Source of the DNA: Alitta virens
Taxonomy: Eukaryota; Annelida; Polychaeta; Phyllodocida; Nereididae
Direction: 5' to 3'
NCBI GenBank assembly: GCA_932294295.1
Contig: OW028579.1
Span: 5,602,370-5,666,369, forward strand
DNA length: 64,000 bases
Part shown: positions 12,801-25,260 of the stretch, piece after piece
Numbering within the stretch: the stretch's first letter is position 1
How the letters are laid out: every line of letters starts with the position of its first letter
Notes under the pieces: model-generated
Told to the model about the DNA's origin: nothing
What the model saw: only the letters and a program-made list of their open reading frames with translations
Databases searched by the model: none
Translations under genes and position numbers: made by a program

Positions 12801-15325
12801 CCGTCATTATAAATAAAGGAATTATGGCGAGAACTGTTTTCGATTTTTGTTTTTTTTTAACATTTTTTTTTTTTTTCGTGCAAAATTAAACTTCCCGGGC
12901 CTGGCTGTACTCAAAATATGTGTTTACCATTAAGTAAGCCCATGGATATTTTTAGTATCAACAGTGATGCTGTTCAATTTTCATCGTCGCCTGTATGTAT
13001 TTGGATATTGTTTACATTAGTTGCTAAGATACGACTGATTGTTTACGCTGGTCAATCTATTGTATATATTCACGCAACAAGGCCGAATATATTGATTTTC
13101 AATTAGCTCAACGAATTTAGCTTGAAATGCAAAGTAAATGGCATTGTTCGTTTTGATGCTGTGGCTAATGATACAAATTCTGTATTAGTATTTCTTTCTG
13201 TTTTTTATGTCTATGTCTGTGTGTCCAATTTATTTATATATTTTATTTCATCATAGTAAAAATATACAGTCGAAAGGTCATTTACCTTTCAAGTCAAATT
13301 AAGTCAGTTTAGTATTTGTTTGCTTAGACGCATATATCTCTTTAATATTGTATTCTTTGGATCATTAGTTTAAATTACTATTTCAGTTGTAGGTTACAAT
13401 GCAAATCCCAGCTTTAACTCAGTAATTACATATAACCATATTTAATTATGGAATCCGATTCTCTAGCGCGATGAGCTATCTGCTATTTCAATTTATATTA
13501 TTTTGGTAAACACTTTATAAAGGAAGTTAAAAATTTGTTAAATATGAAAAAAAAAGGTCTGGCAAATCATGTAATTCAATTAGATTCATATTTCAATATC
13601 AGACTGAAATATTATCCGATGTTCGTTGATTTTGTCGATACAAAGTATAAGAGTGTCAATAAAAGCTATATATATATATATATATATATAGTATTAACGA
13701 AAATTCCCTTATCTCATAATTTATCTATTCCATTCAACATACTCTTTTGGCTTAACTCTAAGCATTAAAATCGATCTTTTCACAGTAGAATAATCGTAAA
13801 AAAATCTAAGAAGAAAAAAAAATCTTCAGTATTTTTACATTGCTAAATGGCACATGATACATAAATATCAGAGACTAGCCGATTTTCCAATAGACTGCAA
13901 ATACCATGGCAGTGAATGAACTATTTGTTGGTTATAGTGAATAATTGTAATTTGAACTGATATTTAATCGAACCTAACAAAGTTCACATGGTTTCAAATT
14001 ACTTGTGGCCATAAGAGGCATACTAATTTGGTGACCAAGGCCATTTTGTTATTATTTTTATTTATTTTTTATCTTTTAATAACATTTAAGTACATTTAAG
14101 TCATGCTTTAAAAGTACACTGCTAACAGGAAAACTTAAAAATAGCCCCTCTCATTAAGACAGAAATCTCCCAATTAAGGCCACGCAATTATTGGACAAAT
14201 CGTATCATGACCTTTATATAATTTTAAGGCGGTTTGAATTTTTTAAAGGCGAGAATAGAATATATGATAATGACCAATGACTTTTGATTTACAATTTATG
14301 TATAATAATCTAATTCAGTTTTTTTTTATCTAAGATTTTGTGTGCGATAATGTAAAGACTATGGTCATAATATATTGACAATACTAGGTGATCTTTATTA
14401 TGAGGTAATCCTAAATTAAGATTACACTGTATCTGCGATGATTATTAATAACCTCACTAATAAAACCAGCTTGCTATTAAGGTTACTTTGAAATCCAAAT
14501 AAGCTAGATTCAATGTTAAAAAACAGTGATATCATTTTGGCCTGATTTTCATAATTATTCTGATGGTTAAATACACAACTTAAATTAGGCAAAATGTTTA
14601 TATAATCAGCAGATAGATATGTAGTGGCTTAGTGTGATGAGCGCATGAAATATGTTGACCTTTATCAAATAGATAATATTTTTATTAATTGTCATGTTTT
14701 CCTTTTCCCCTATCCTGCAAATAACATGTATTATAATGATAATTACTATATCATCATCATGGCTGGAAATTTCCGTGATAATATACATTGAAATTAACTT
14801 CCAATGACTTTCTTTGGGGTTGGTATGATAGAATGATTAGCTATATTATTTTGTTCATTCATGAAAACATGTGCATGTTTTTTTAACATAACATGCATAG
14901 GTTTCTGAATTTACCATTAATAAATTAAGATATTGATCAAAACAAAAAGAAATTAACGAACATATTGGCATTGTTTAAAACGAGCGAGAAGACTTCAGTT
15001 TCTGAATTGTGTGTTAATATACTTGAGAATTAAGTTGAAGAAAAATCTTACCTTTAATAAAATCGGGGTCTGAAGGCTGCACAGTGTTTACAAACCCAGA
15101 TGCCATTTTGTAAAGAGGAGCCAAGATTCCTTGTGAATATGAATCCGAAGTGTCGTAAGGTTTTCCAGTTGGGAGATTAGAAAATTTTATTTTGCTGCTG
15201 TTGTCCGCGGTGTCCCCATAAGTATTTTGTAATGTTTGAGGGTAAAATTCATCGTCCGCAGAAAATGTTGCTCCAAAAATTGCCAAAAATGTAGCGAAGA
15301 GAAGTCGAAGACATGTAGAGGCCAT
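811..15325 (-). CDS. Prominin-like pentaspan membrane protein, 5' part (13 coding exons; 3' end outside window)
   Basis: Prominins are five-pass glycoproteins of plasma-membrane protrusions that bind cholesterol. Exons with consensus splice sites are 15325-15052, 10206-10148, 9534-9323, 8874-8754, 8370-8304, 7913-7818, 7150-6954, 5631-5557, 5122-5059, 4973-4897, 4455-4379, 2211-2059 and 943-811. All phases join without a break, giving 1605 nt (535 codons). Exon 1 encodes a signal peptide (MASTCLRLLFATFLAIFGAT) and a VQP-type motif before TM1. Exon 3 carries TM1, the Cys-rich CCCRCCGKCGG signature of prominins, and TM2. Exons 4-11 encode the first large extracellular loop with N-glycosylation sites. 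Exon 12 carries the next membrane segment and a Cys-containing intracellular loop, and exon 13 another membrane segment. The family is usually about 850 residues, so roughly 300 residues are missing to the left. Prominin-1 versus other paralogues cannot be decided. Confidence 0.9.
1919..1951. repeat. Poly-T/poly-G homopolymer run
   Basis: A run of T followed by about twenty G lies in a prominin intron. The length is probably unreliable in any assembly. Confidence 0.8.
2935..3330 (+). repeat. Interspersed repeat, copy 1 (inverted copy at 37365-37760)
   Basis: About 390 bp that recurs in reverse orientation 34 kb away. It ends in 'gtcaataaaagcatatatat', an ending also seen near 13653, 22945 and 62490, which suggests the 3' tail of a retroposon. 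The apparent short ORFs in both copies are in matching frames but look like chance. Confidence 0.7.
3470..3624. mobile_element. Palindromic MITE, copy 1
   Basis: A foldback element of about 155 bp with termini TACATGGCCAA and TTGGCCATGTA. Inside are nested inverted repeats of 'ACGCATGGAAAACGC'. It lies in a prominin intron. TA flanks fit a TA target duplication (Tc1/mariner-type inference). Confidence 0.85.
4161..4315. mobile_element. Palindromic MITE, copy 2
   Basis: Same foldback family, with one terminal change (TACATGACC at the left end). It sits 64 bp from prominin exon 11. Confidence 0.85.
4598..4754. mobile_element. Palindromic MITE, copy 3, with a 34-nt patch copied from nearby
   Basis: Termini are intact, but bases 4624-4657 replace part of the left arm and are identical to 4517-4550, about 107 bp away. 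Confidence 0.85.
6470..6705. repeat. 30-bp minisatellite, about 7-8 units
   Basis: Units contain 'gattcttcatttctcaaatt' followed by 'catattttgg'. The run is intronic in prominin. Because the period is divisible by three it leaves two long open frames, which I do not regard as genes. Confidence 0.85.
7604..7720. mobile_element. Palindromic MITE, copy 4, right end missing
   Basis: The left terminus TACATGGCCAAATG and the central palindrome are present. The copy stops after 'cgtttatcc', without the terminal arm. Confidence 0.8.
9701..9855. mobile_element. Palindromic MITE, copy 5
   Basis: Full-length member of the TACATGGCC family in the intron between prominin exons 2 and 3. Confidence 0.85.
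10625..11010 (+). mobile_element. tRNA-derived SINE (second family), in prominin intron 1
   Basis: The head has a pol III A-box-like 'TAGCTCAGTGGTAG' and a B-box-like 'GTTCAATTCCC'. The tail contains a short hairpin ('atggccctcatt'...'aatgagggccat'). The tail is shared with 1-145. I do not know a family name. Confidence 0.75.
11520..11818 (-). mobile_element. tRNA-derived SINE (GACGTTAAA-core type), reverse orientation
   Basis: On the minus strand the head reads 'GTGGTCTAGTGGTAAGAC' (A box) and 'GGGCTCAATCCC' (B box). It continues into a core with 'AACGTTAAATTGGCAGTCCC' and a (CAT/CTT)n tail. It is the same family as the SINEs at 20333 and 59880. Confidence 0.8.
12272..12428. repeat. 11-bp minisatellite (agtggtcagat), about 14 units
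   Basis: Near-perfect tandem copies with occasional 'gtggtaagata' variants, in prominin intron 1. Confidence 0.9.
12430..15051. other. Remainder of prominin intron 1, no gene seen
   Basis: AT-rich sequence with poly-T and (TA)n runs. 'gtcaataaaagctatatata' near 13653-13690 marks another retroposon-like 3' end. No supported exon. Confidence 0.5.
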
Positions 15326-15349
15326 TGTGAGGTTTCAAGTATGACGGTT

Positions 15350-15489
15350 CTGTAAATGCTGTCTTACAAAAGTTGCTAAAATGTATGAAGTAGTTCGAGA
15401 ATCACATAAAACTATTTCTAGGAAGTATTAAGGTTTGAAGTTCAAAGCATTACGATTTTCAAGTTCCTGTGTTTAGGAATATTGCTTAC
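15350..15489 (-). other. Probable 5'-UTR intron of the prominin gene
   Basis: On the minus strand, GGACAAG|GTAAGC ends a putative exon at 15490 and TTTACAG|AACCG starts the next at 15349, 24 bases upstream of the ATG. Both sites match consensus. A non-coding first exon would then lie right of 15490. Inferred from splice sites only. Confidence 0.5.
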
Positions 15490-15530
15490 CTTGTCCTGTA
15501 AAAGGTGACCCTACTAAATCACACGAAATT

Positions 15531-18482
15531 GATGTGTCAATGACGTTGCCTTATTACACGGAAGTGTTATTTTCACCAAAACCAGAATAATGTCTTTTAT
15601 ATGAGTTTGTTATTGGTTAATTGCTCCTACGATAGGCCATCTCATGACAGACTCAAGTGCTCAATAAACGGGTAGTTTCCTGAAAAGTGCTTTGTGGATA
15701 TAGTTGATTAATTCATTGTACAGTCCGTTTTATAGCCATGATTTATAATTAATAAGCTTATCTTATGTTAAATTCCATGTAAGTTGAAATTAAGAATTAG
15801 CATAAATGTTATCCACTGGTCTGCGTATATTGTGCCAGCCAATTGCATAATGTAGACTGGCTTAGAACAAAAGTTCAGCTACAGTGTGATCCGGGCTAAT
15901 ACTATGCTAATTAGCGTGAAGGACGTCATAGGCGCTGAGCTGCACGTTGTGTCGCCAATACACAACTTCGCAGTTCTAGGCATTGGTGATTCCAGCCCTC
16001 AAATATCAGTGGATACAATGAAGCTCCTAGATAAATAAAAACCCTTCAATAACATGCTAAGTTTCGAAATGTTCATCAGCGTTTAATTTGAATAGTTCCA
16101 TCAAAATTATCCTCAATTTCCTATATTGCGCATAATCAAATGGTTTACATTTGAAGTATGTATCCATGTATCCAGCAAGCATAGAAAAGCTTCATTAAAA
16201 ATTAAAGCTAAATTGATTTGAACATTCGGTTCTCTGTGTCTATCGATTGATACCATGCAAGCAGCTGAGTAACCTAGTGGATAAGGACTCAATTAGGAGC
16301 TACACATTGTTAGATTACTATGGATACAAAACGTTATTTTCTAAAATAATCCACTTATTTAGAGGAAATCTACACCTGGAATGTGGAACTCTGAAATCCA
16401 GTTAAAAGCAAATAATGGCTCCGTAACAGTTAAATGTGACATCCCTATTTGTCAACCATTTTTTGACAACCACTTGCGCTATTCCCTGGTCCACGGTCCG
16501 TTTTTTTTTTAATTTATATTTTTTTACATTAATTGGGGAAATCATCTTGATTCATAGTTCAGGCTACGCCATCCAAAAGATAGGTTCTGAGAATAGAAGT
16601 GGATCAGCTAATGGATAAAGATTGTTATGGCTTTAGGTAAGGTCCACCTACAGACATCTATATACGTATATAAGCCTATCGTCAGTAATTTTTTACTGTG
16701 TTGCCTAATTGTATATTTTACGTAGATCTATGTATCTAGGCCGTCTGCAGAGCAACCTTCGTGATTGGTAAATAGGATTTTAGGCCTAATTAGCAAAATC
16801 CTGATCCTTCTACAAATCCTAATAACATAGGCCTAAAAGACCAATTCAAGCAGAGGTTCAACAAATCCATGAAGTGTTGAGCGCATTACTGTTAGATAAC
16901 AATAACTTGTCTGATTCAAAATGGCCGCCATGTTGCTGACCTATCAAAGGACGAATGTAACACCAACTTCCGTTCCTGGGCCAGTTAAACTTCCGGTTTA
17001 TGTTGTTTGTGACAAATTTCATCTTCCTGTGGTCGACTGTCAGACAAAAATTCCAGAAACTTGAGTCTGAGTTGAATATGCTTTGTATCGTTGTCATAAA
17101 TAGATTGTGACGTCATACCATTGTTTTGTCACCATCCCAATGAGTCATTGGTCTAGGTTATGTACATTTGAACGTCTTTTTATTTTGAGAATTTTTTGAT
17201 AATCATTATCACAATGTCATACATAAGGAATGTTTGTGTTGTTTATTATTTATTTGTTTTGTTTATTTTATATCCTGTGTATTCGTGTATGGATTATTTT
17301 AATATAGGCCTAGCTTATCTAAATATTAGGACCATTGATAGTTAGGCCTATAGATTCCTCTATCAATTGGCATCGCCATAAAATGTCACATTTACCAAAT
17401 ATTAGCTTATCCCTTAATAAGGGACCTTATATTAGTGTACCTTTAAAGTAGGATTCAAAATAAATGTCCACCTGTTTTTCGGTCATATTTTGCCACAAAT
17501 GGCATGGAGGAGCACAAAATGGGCAGAAATGTTTGCAACACTTGGAAGTTTGTTGTATTCTCCATTGTAATTTCTGCTGCTTCTTTGTGACCATTACAAA
17601 TGGCTATAGAGTCTAATGACAAAATGGCAAACATTTATTATTGCAAAAACAGGAACCTTGAAGTACATGTTTAGGCTACAGAGAGTATACTTCAGCACTG
17701 TTAATATAATTCATATTATACTAGGTGGCACTGTAGTCTGTTTGGTTGAAATCTCCCCCTGGCGGATTAAAGAAACTGTTGCTTGCACATCAGCAATCCC
17801 AAGAAGTAACATTTTATTCCCCGAAACCTACTATAAATACTAATGTGATACCAAAACAAAACAAAAAATCACGAGAGAATTACAAAACCCCACGTATACG
17901 ATTTAGCTTTCAGTAAGATTTTGGAAATCTCCAATTATTGGTATATTTCATCTATTATAAATTGTCTATATTGCAATTTAATCGTTATAATTTTCTGTCT
18001 GCAATACAGAGTAATTAGACATATCACTAATATTACTTATATATAGGTTATACACTCTCCATCTCATACTGTCATGAATTACAACATTCCTCCAGCTTGG
18101 ACTCAATTGTTACATCGGATATTCTTATGTATTTAACCCTAATTTACCATGAAGTCAAATACACCAGATGGTTGTTTTTAATTAACTTGCAACTCTTAAA
18201 CTAATATAGCAGAGACATATGTGATGAATAAATGATGGATATACACCACAGACACGTTACAGTGTTAGGATATTTGCCATTTTTTGATGAAAAGATGCAT
18301 GTCTATTGCACATATAAATTTATGATACATTAAATTTCTTACATTTATTAAGGTTCATATTTTTTCAGTGGTGGTAGGTGTAAGCCATCTATAAGCCAGC
18401 AGTAGTCCAAAGCAGCCCTGTAGCCAGTTATAGCTACAGCCAGGAATAGGTTGCTACAGCCGTCTAGAGTCGACCATATTTT
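15531..18482. other. Intergenic region between prominin and duplication copy A
   Basis: No supported gene. A slightly GC-richer patch at 16910-17100 contains 'aaaatggccgccatgttg'; its short minus-strand frame has no recognisable domain. Confidence 0.5.
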
Positions 18483-18712
18483 ATGAAACTAACTGTGCAT
18501 GAGCAAATGCGAACAGACACACAGCATTGCACAAAAATTGCTATAATAATATTGATATCATATTTTGTATCCATATGTGGATGGCATCTTTAGGTTAAAT
18601 GCATAACACTGCTCATGTGTTATCCGCCCATGATTTTTATCTATCTGAAAATTCATATTAAAAGTCCTTGTCTAGCTGCTAATAATTGTGACTGATAGAC
18701 AGTGTCAGACAC

Positions 18713-18746
18713 TATAGATAGATAGATAGATAGATAGATAGATGGA
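18713..18746. repeat. GATA microsatellite
   Basis: Seven to eight (GATA) units. The copy-B counterpart at 58269-58293 is shorter. Confidence 0.9.
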
Positions 18747-20215
18747 TAAAATGTCACTTTGGAGTTTGGTTCATTGATGGCAATTAGTTGGCAGTGAGAG
18801 CTAAATGTCAGCCTTACATTAGCCCACTGTCAGCACTGTTGGGCCCAATGGTGGCCTCATAATGACAAATGGCGGGCTGAGGGGGTTTGCATGTGGCCTT
18901 CAATGTGGTAGACTCATGAAACTAACCTATTGACCAAATTCAAATTGTCAAAAACATATAAGTGTCATGGAAAACAGTCCATTCAGCAAATCATCTCTGG
19001 AATTAGGCCATATTTTTCACTTGACAAACAGTTGAATAGGAGTGGCACTATGTTTGACCTAGACATGTTTTGAATGTAGGCATTCATCATTCGTCCATTT
19101 GACTCGTAATCGCTGAGAGGACAGTCTACGGAAGCCTTTTTTTTAGAAACCACGCCTTTCAAGGTAAATATATTTCAAGTTATGCTCTTACAGTAATAAG
19201 ACAATTATTGTAATCATTCTCGTTACAATTTACCAGGGCATTAGGCACAGCAGTTGGTCTTGGTCACAAGCACTTGAATTGTTTTGTGCCCAGACCTGGG
19301 TATGTATTCATATTTATAATACAAGAGTAAAAAACTGACCTAATGGAGACGGATTCCCTGCCTTTGAACAAAGTAGATTTATGCACAAAGCTGAAATACT
19401 TTATTGCTGATTCTTTAAAATATATTTTACATATATTTCATGGTTTGATTGATATTAAATAGGCCTAATATCCATATATTTATGAAAACTCTGTATGAAT
19501 CAATTAAGCTGGTACACCAGGGGGATCACATACCACGACAAAATGACGTCATTTTTGCTACGTACTTTCCGATTGTCTAAAATTCCCAGACAGATTAAGA
19601 CTGCTTTTATACAGTTTAGGGCTCAAATCTGCTCAACATCTCATTTTAAGATGTTCAAAAATGCCTAACATATGATTTAAATTTTCAATCACACAGAAAA
19701 AAAGTATCTGAATTATTCTGAGGACCTTCATGTCACTGTGCAATTTTTTCAGCACAATTAACTGCTTAAATTTATATTAAATGGGAAATCCTGTGTAAAG
19801 TACATACGCGGTTCAGGACCAGTTTCTTACTCTTCTAAGACTTATATATATGTACAAATGTACATAAAGAGTACAATACATTGTACTGATACATCCAGAA
19901 AGTCATTTTAATAATCCTTTATTTATTTTAAAAAATTACAAGGTATTTAAAGTGTTCGGAATTAAAAAGAACAAATGTTCATTTTCCCCAGAAAGTGTTA
20001 TTAGTTGATATTCAACTGAAGTAATGTTAGCAGTAAAAAAAATTCCCCATTTTGTATTCCAAAAGTACCACTAGTTAATACAAACCTTTTTATTTGAATT
20101 ATCAAAATTTTTCGTAATTTTCACTCAATCACAACACAATCTACTGTTCAATTTATTGATCAATTAAATGTTCAATATCTCTCTAATTCCTAATTGCTTT
20201 TTTTTTTCTTGGCAG

Positions 20216-22020
20216 ATGCCTTCAGAAAATGACTATGCTGATTATTTGAATGAGGCTGACAATGAATGGGTGAGTTGGAAAGTCTTCCTTGTTATCTATA
20301 TAGCATTCTATAAGCTATAAAGTGTATCTACAAGGCAGCTGGGTGGCCTAATGGTTAAGGCATCAGCCAATTCCACATTGGCCAGCTCTGCCGAAGGTCC
20401 TGGGTTCGATACCCGGCCCTGGCACTCTTCATGAGCTACATCCCAGCCGCCTGTCGTCTGGATGAGACGTTAAATCGGCGGTCCCTTGTACTCGGTGTCT
20501 ATGCTGAGGCAAGTAAAAGATCCTCTCTCTCTCTCTCTCACCTCATCAATCAACCCTCATTAGCAGCAAGAACTTGCCTTGTAGGGCTTCACTTTCCATA
20601 TCTATCTATCTATCTATATACTGATTCATTGATCTCATTCCTGTGGTGATATTTTGATATAAGTTTTTATCAACTCAGATTGATCTAGTACAGATTTTTC
20701 ACTCCAGTTGCCATTCTTTCACATATGTACCATTCTTTTACTGACCGCCCATTGTTGCGTATTAATTTGATTCACCAGTTTCTCTTGTAATACTATGTCC
20801 TTTAAGAGCTATTTACAAATTACAAAATTCCACATCACATTTCCAAGTTCATCGTATATATTTTTTTAAAGTGGAACAATTCTAATTTAAAAAAGATAAT
20901 TTTGACAATTACTTTCCCATATGATGTACAAATGTCATTATCATTTTTGCAGCAGTTATGTTCTCCCTGCAAAAAATTTTCAATTCCAAAAAAAAAATTT
21001 CCAATTAATTTTGACAATTAGAAGTGGCTATATAATATGGTGTCATTGTTTTATATTCTTTTGCAGGATATGTACAATAATCCCTTCAACATTAGCTATG
21101 AGTACCCTGAAAGAAGAATCCATGCATTGGAGGGCTTGGAAGCTGTAATGGCTAACTTGCTGACGGTACTCTTCTATCCAACCATATTAGTGACGAGTGG
21201 AATCCTGTTCTTCATGATATGCAAGAATAAAAAGACCCGCGGTGAACCTTGGAGATGGTTGATCGCCCACACTTGCCTCTGTATCTTCATCGCGACATTC
21301 ATCATGTTCGTTAACAGTTTCACGACCGTCTACCATCTGCCTTCTTTCGAAACTTCTGTGATTTGCCCAGCTACAAAAATTCTGGAGTCCCTCTTTTCGC
21401 AGATGTTTCCAATTTCTTTCACTCTGGTCGCAACTGAGAGATTTCGCGCAATCAAAAACGATGACTCGAAGACCGGCGGGATGGGCAAGAAGTCTGTCAT
21501 TTCATCTCTCGTTATATTCTGGATTCTGAACATCCTTGTACATGTCGTGGACTTCGTGATTACCAGTGATTATCCTATCTTTCACTATTATATGCTTCAA
21601 TATAAGATGTGTGGCCTGAGGAATATTATGGTTACATCCTTGATGCAGTTTGTTATCTCAATATGGTCTGCTTTAACCGCTATTGTCGTCATCATTGGAT
21701 CGAGTATCATCGGATGTCGGAAAGCTGACAAGGAACTGAAAAATTTTGCTATTGTGCCAACTTTGATCACTACTGCAACTTACTTCTTCTTCTACCTTGG
21801 GGCCTACATAGTGCAGACCATTGTGCACGAAATGGGATTTGACATGGACCCAAAATTATTTATTTTTATGCACATGCTTGTCCTTATAACATGGATTGTA
21901 TTTTGTCTGACTTGGATCATTTCTTGGTCAAAATCTGGAGATGTAAGCTGCAGGAATTTGTGTCCCTGCTGTCCAGGCAAGAGTGATGAAGAACTTCAAC
22001 TTCTTGAAAGAAATGAATAA
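20216..22020 (+). CDS. 7TM receptor-like protein, duplication copy A (two coding exons)
   Basis: Exons are 20216-20269 (MPSENDYADYLNEADNEW, donor TGG|GTGAGT) and 21067-22020 (acceptor TTTTGCAG|GAT), 335 residues in all. The ATG directly follows 'ttcttggcag', so another intron lies in the 5' UTR. The acidic N-terminus is followed by seven hydrophobic segments. Class A-like marks are a Cys at the start of TM3 (VICPATK), ERF where DRY is usual, Trp in TM4, and a Cys before TM5 (KMCGLRN). NPxxY is absent. The tail has a CPCC motif that could be palmitoylated. It is clearly paralogous to 28977-30008 (shared PWRWLI, GGM.K and ERFR blocks). A G-protein-coupled or chemosensory role is inference; the ligand is unknown. 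AATAAA overlaps the stop codon and recurs near 22304. Confidence 0.85.
20333..20625 (+). mobile_element. tRNA-derived SINE in the intron of 7TM gene A
   Basis: A box 'TGGCCTAATGGTTAAGGC', B box 'GGGTTCGATACCC', core 'GATGAGACGTTAAATCGG', then a (TC)n stretch and a (TATC)n tail. The core resembles the conserved central domain of widespread metazoan SINEs (from memory, not searched). Confidence 0.85.
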
Positions 22021-22348
22021 ACAATGCATGCTACAATTATCTAAGACTGGCTCTTACAAATTATTTAAATTAAAGGACAGGCATTGTATGCTGTATCACA
22101 GAGTAATAATACTCAGAGAGGAGAGTGCAATTAAACCAATGTAAGCCTGTTCAGGGTTGGTATTTCACAAAATGACAAGCCCACAGAGTGACCTGGTTTT
22201 TATGATAGAAAAGTGATGAATTTGTCAGTGTTCCATTCAAATACACGAAACTAAGAACTGTCCAATCTGTGTATATCTGTCTGTGTTGTATCTTGCAACT
22301 TGCAATAAAATTAATACCATGGCATTTCATCATGATCATGTACACTGG

Positions 22349-22503
22349 TACATGGCCAAATGTGCCACGTGCGTTTTCCATGAGAAGGATAAACGCATGG
22401 AAAACGCATGGTTTTTAGCTAATTATAATGAGCCAAAAACCATGCGTTTTCCATGCGTTTATCCAAACGCATGGAAAACGCACGTGGCACAATTGGCCAT
22501 GTA
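22349..22503. mobile_element. Palindromic MITE, copy 6 (duplication A)
   Basis: Full length, flanked by 'cactgg TA' on the left and 'TA tactgg' on the right. It lies just downstream of the AATAAA of 7TM gene A. Orthologous in position to copy 8. Confidence 0.9.
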
Positions 22504-23168
22504 TACTGGTATAGAGGAGGCGACCTTATATCAACAAATTTCATAGAAATGTTCAACCCTATAGGCCGTCATGTGCATCCAGAACTCCCAGTGGTTATTT
22601 GATTCACTTGATTCCTTAAACTGGGAAAAGAAAGTACAGATTAAGATTATTTATAACTTATAAAATCGTACAATATAAAAAGGAGCTCAAAACAATCTGG
22701 CTTTTTCATGGCACTATAAGTATCCACCTATTATTACATGCAAATATAACATTGAAAAGTAAAACAAGTGCTAAAGCCTTTAACAAAGCGTTAAAAAAAA
22801 TCTTGATATTTTTATTATTATTATTATGTTTATACTACTTATTTAATTATTTTAATTGTTGATCAGTGTATTTCTATTATCTTTTTTATTTTTTGCCATT
22901 ATTATCTTGTCATTCTGACACATGTATCAATTTGATATTTAGCTGTCAATAAAAATCTATATATATATATTTATTTATTTTTTGTCACTATATAATTTAA
23001 TTTCAATCATATTTAAGAAGTCCTGGTGACTGTATTTTATAATATTCGGGTGTTCCCCTTTTGCCAGTCAGTTGTGTATTTCTGTGTACAAAATGACTAT
23101 AACTCGTACGAATTAATGAAAACTTATTGTACTTACTTATAAGACTGCATGGAGAAAATAAACTCTAA

Positions 23169-23340
23169 AGGGGCATTCACACTATCATGGATAAGACCTA
23201 CGTATGACGACGGACAAATTTTTTTTTTACTCTTGCTCATCCTTGTCCATTCGTGATTTACTCGCCCAGCATTTTACCTATACTCACGCTAATCCGTAAA
23301 TCGTTCCTGGTCGCCCTTGAAGCTGTCTAAACCTGGTCAT
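23169..23340 (+). mobile_element. Harbinger-like transposon end (TIR AGGGGCATTCACACT)
   Basis: Begins after TAA with AGGGGCATTCACACTATCA, matching the inverted end at 31676 at 18 of 19 bases. A three-base TAA/TTA target and 'ggg..ttcacac' ends are typical of PIF/Harbinger elements. No transposase follows directly. Confidence 0.55.
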
Positions 23341-23726
23341 TAAAATTACCTACTGTAACAATAGTTTCCATGGCAACCATTTAGTAAAGAAAATGACAGG
23401 TGACCCATTTTGTCATGTTAGAACATTCCTATAACGCATATATTATTCAAATATATCATATTTTGATATCTAGTTATCATAATAATGTCAAACTGAAACA
23501 CAAAGATCTATACTGTTGATATGAAGCGAAAATGTGTTGCACCAAATATGTGACGATACCCAACTTTGAGTGGATAATTGTGGAGATATTTTTACAGTTA
23601 GATTTGTAAGACTTGCCCATTTAGATATGACAAACAACAGAAGCTCCAAGGCATCTAGCCCCTAGGTATAGTTAGCATAATAAGTATAATTAAAACAAGT
23701 CGAAAATATGATATTATTAGAGATGT

Positions 23727-23880
23727 GCTACATCCCAGCTGGATGTCAATCGCATGAGACAACATCGAGAAATTAAATTGGAGGTGCCTTGTACTCGGTG
23801 TCTATGCTGAGGCAAGTGAAAGACCCCACCCATAGGGTAGATGTGTAACATGGTGTGGACTCCAAGCCTTATGATCTCAT
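23727..23880 (+). mobile_element. 5'-truncated SINE (GACGTTAAA-core family)
   Basis: Starts at 'gctacatcccagctggatgt' in the body and contains 'ccttgtactcggtgtctatg', as in the SINE at 20333. The tRNA head is missing. Confidence 0.75.
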
Positions 23881-24760
23881 CATGACGTCTGCCTCTGGCA
23901 GCTGATCATATAAGCTGACTAAGTTTCAGACCCAGTGGCATTGAGACATTGACACAGACATGAATGACGGCCATGTTTGGCTGCTTATAGTAAGCACTAT
24001 AGCAGGCATTTGGCTGAGATTGAACACGGCCCTTGTTGGGGTGTGTAGTTCTTGTGTAGTTCTTCTTCTCTCATGTGTCCTTATAACATTGTAGACTACT
24101 AATGCTTGTATGTTTGACAGATGATTCTACTTCTCGTTGTGTTTTAAAATCCATAGGTTTTATTAATCAGCAAGAATTTCGAACAGTTACATTTCCAGAT
24201 CCAACCAAAAACTAACTAACTATCAGACACATCTTCTTATTTATTGGCAGAGGGGCCAGGGGCCCCCGTGACGTCACCAACTTGGTGGGGAGGCAAGTTT
24301 CCCAGCTTTAATAATAAGATCCAAGGACAAATGCCCCTGGATCCTAGTTAATAAAACTGCTTCCGGTGTTTCCGGGGAACTGCCACCCCGTGCTGTTTTG
24401 CACACGTTACCTCCGTTGACGACATCACGAGAGCATTGTCCCTCTTTTACAGCATGGTTTACAACGCTGCTGTAAAACTCGTCTGTAACATAAAAGATTT
24501 CACACTAAAATAGATTGAATTTGACACTATGACATAAACCTATGAAATATACGAAATATACTGCTACAGAGATCATCAATTCAATCTGGATTTCAAACAA
24601 GTGCACTGTACAGCCATGTCGCTTCATGCTCGTTTTGGTGGTGATTTTATACATTAAACGCTATTGTGCAGCCTAGCTTCTTGGACCGAAAATTATCGGT
24701 AAATATTTTTGTTACTAAAGTAAGTTATTCATCCTTGATAACACATCAATTTAAGCTTAC

Positions 24761-24914
24761 TTCATGGCCAAATGTGCCACGTGCGTTTTCCATGAGAAGG
24801 ATAAACGCATGGAAAACGCATGGTTTTAGCTAATAATAATGAAGCAAAAACCATGCGTTTTCCATGCGTTTATCCAAACGCATGGAAAATGCATGTGGCA
24901 CAATTAGCCATGTA
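24761..24914. mobile_element. Palindromic MITE, copy 7 (duplication A)
   Basis: The left end is 'TTCATGGCCAA'; the right end 'AGCCATGTA' is slightly diverged. In copy B only its right third remains. Confidence 0.85.
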
Positions 24915-25260
24915 CAGTCCAACATTGGACTGGCATGACATATTTTTCAAAACAAATATTTAGCAGGAAAATACTGGCACACAAAACATCTGTCCTGGGG
25001 TTGTTATCCAGGTCAGTTATGCTATTTTACTGTGATGATAATCATACCGGGTGCAAAAAATTCCAAAATTGCACCACTTGATGACGTTGCCATGCTTATA
25101 CAGTCTAAGTTGAATATGATGAGTAACAATAATAAAGCAAAGCTTTGCACTATTTAAACTCCTTTTATTCAATATACTGTAGCATCTTTTCCACAACTTT
25201 TGACATCTTAAAATTAAGTTGACACACAGAGCAACGTCCTCGAGTATTCATAGGAAAGGA

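Noticed and set aside
20333..20410. tRNA gene
   Set aside because: A and B boxes are present, but the sequence continues into a SINE body and recurs at several loci; no clean cloverleaf ends.
21330..21533. Minus-strand ORF shared by both duplication copies (also 60876-61079)
   Set aside because: Antisense shadow of the conserved 7TM exon; conserved only because the exon is.
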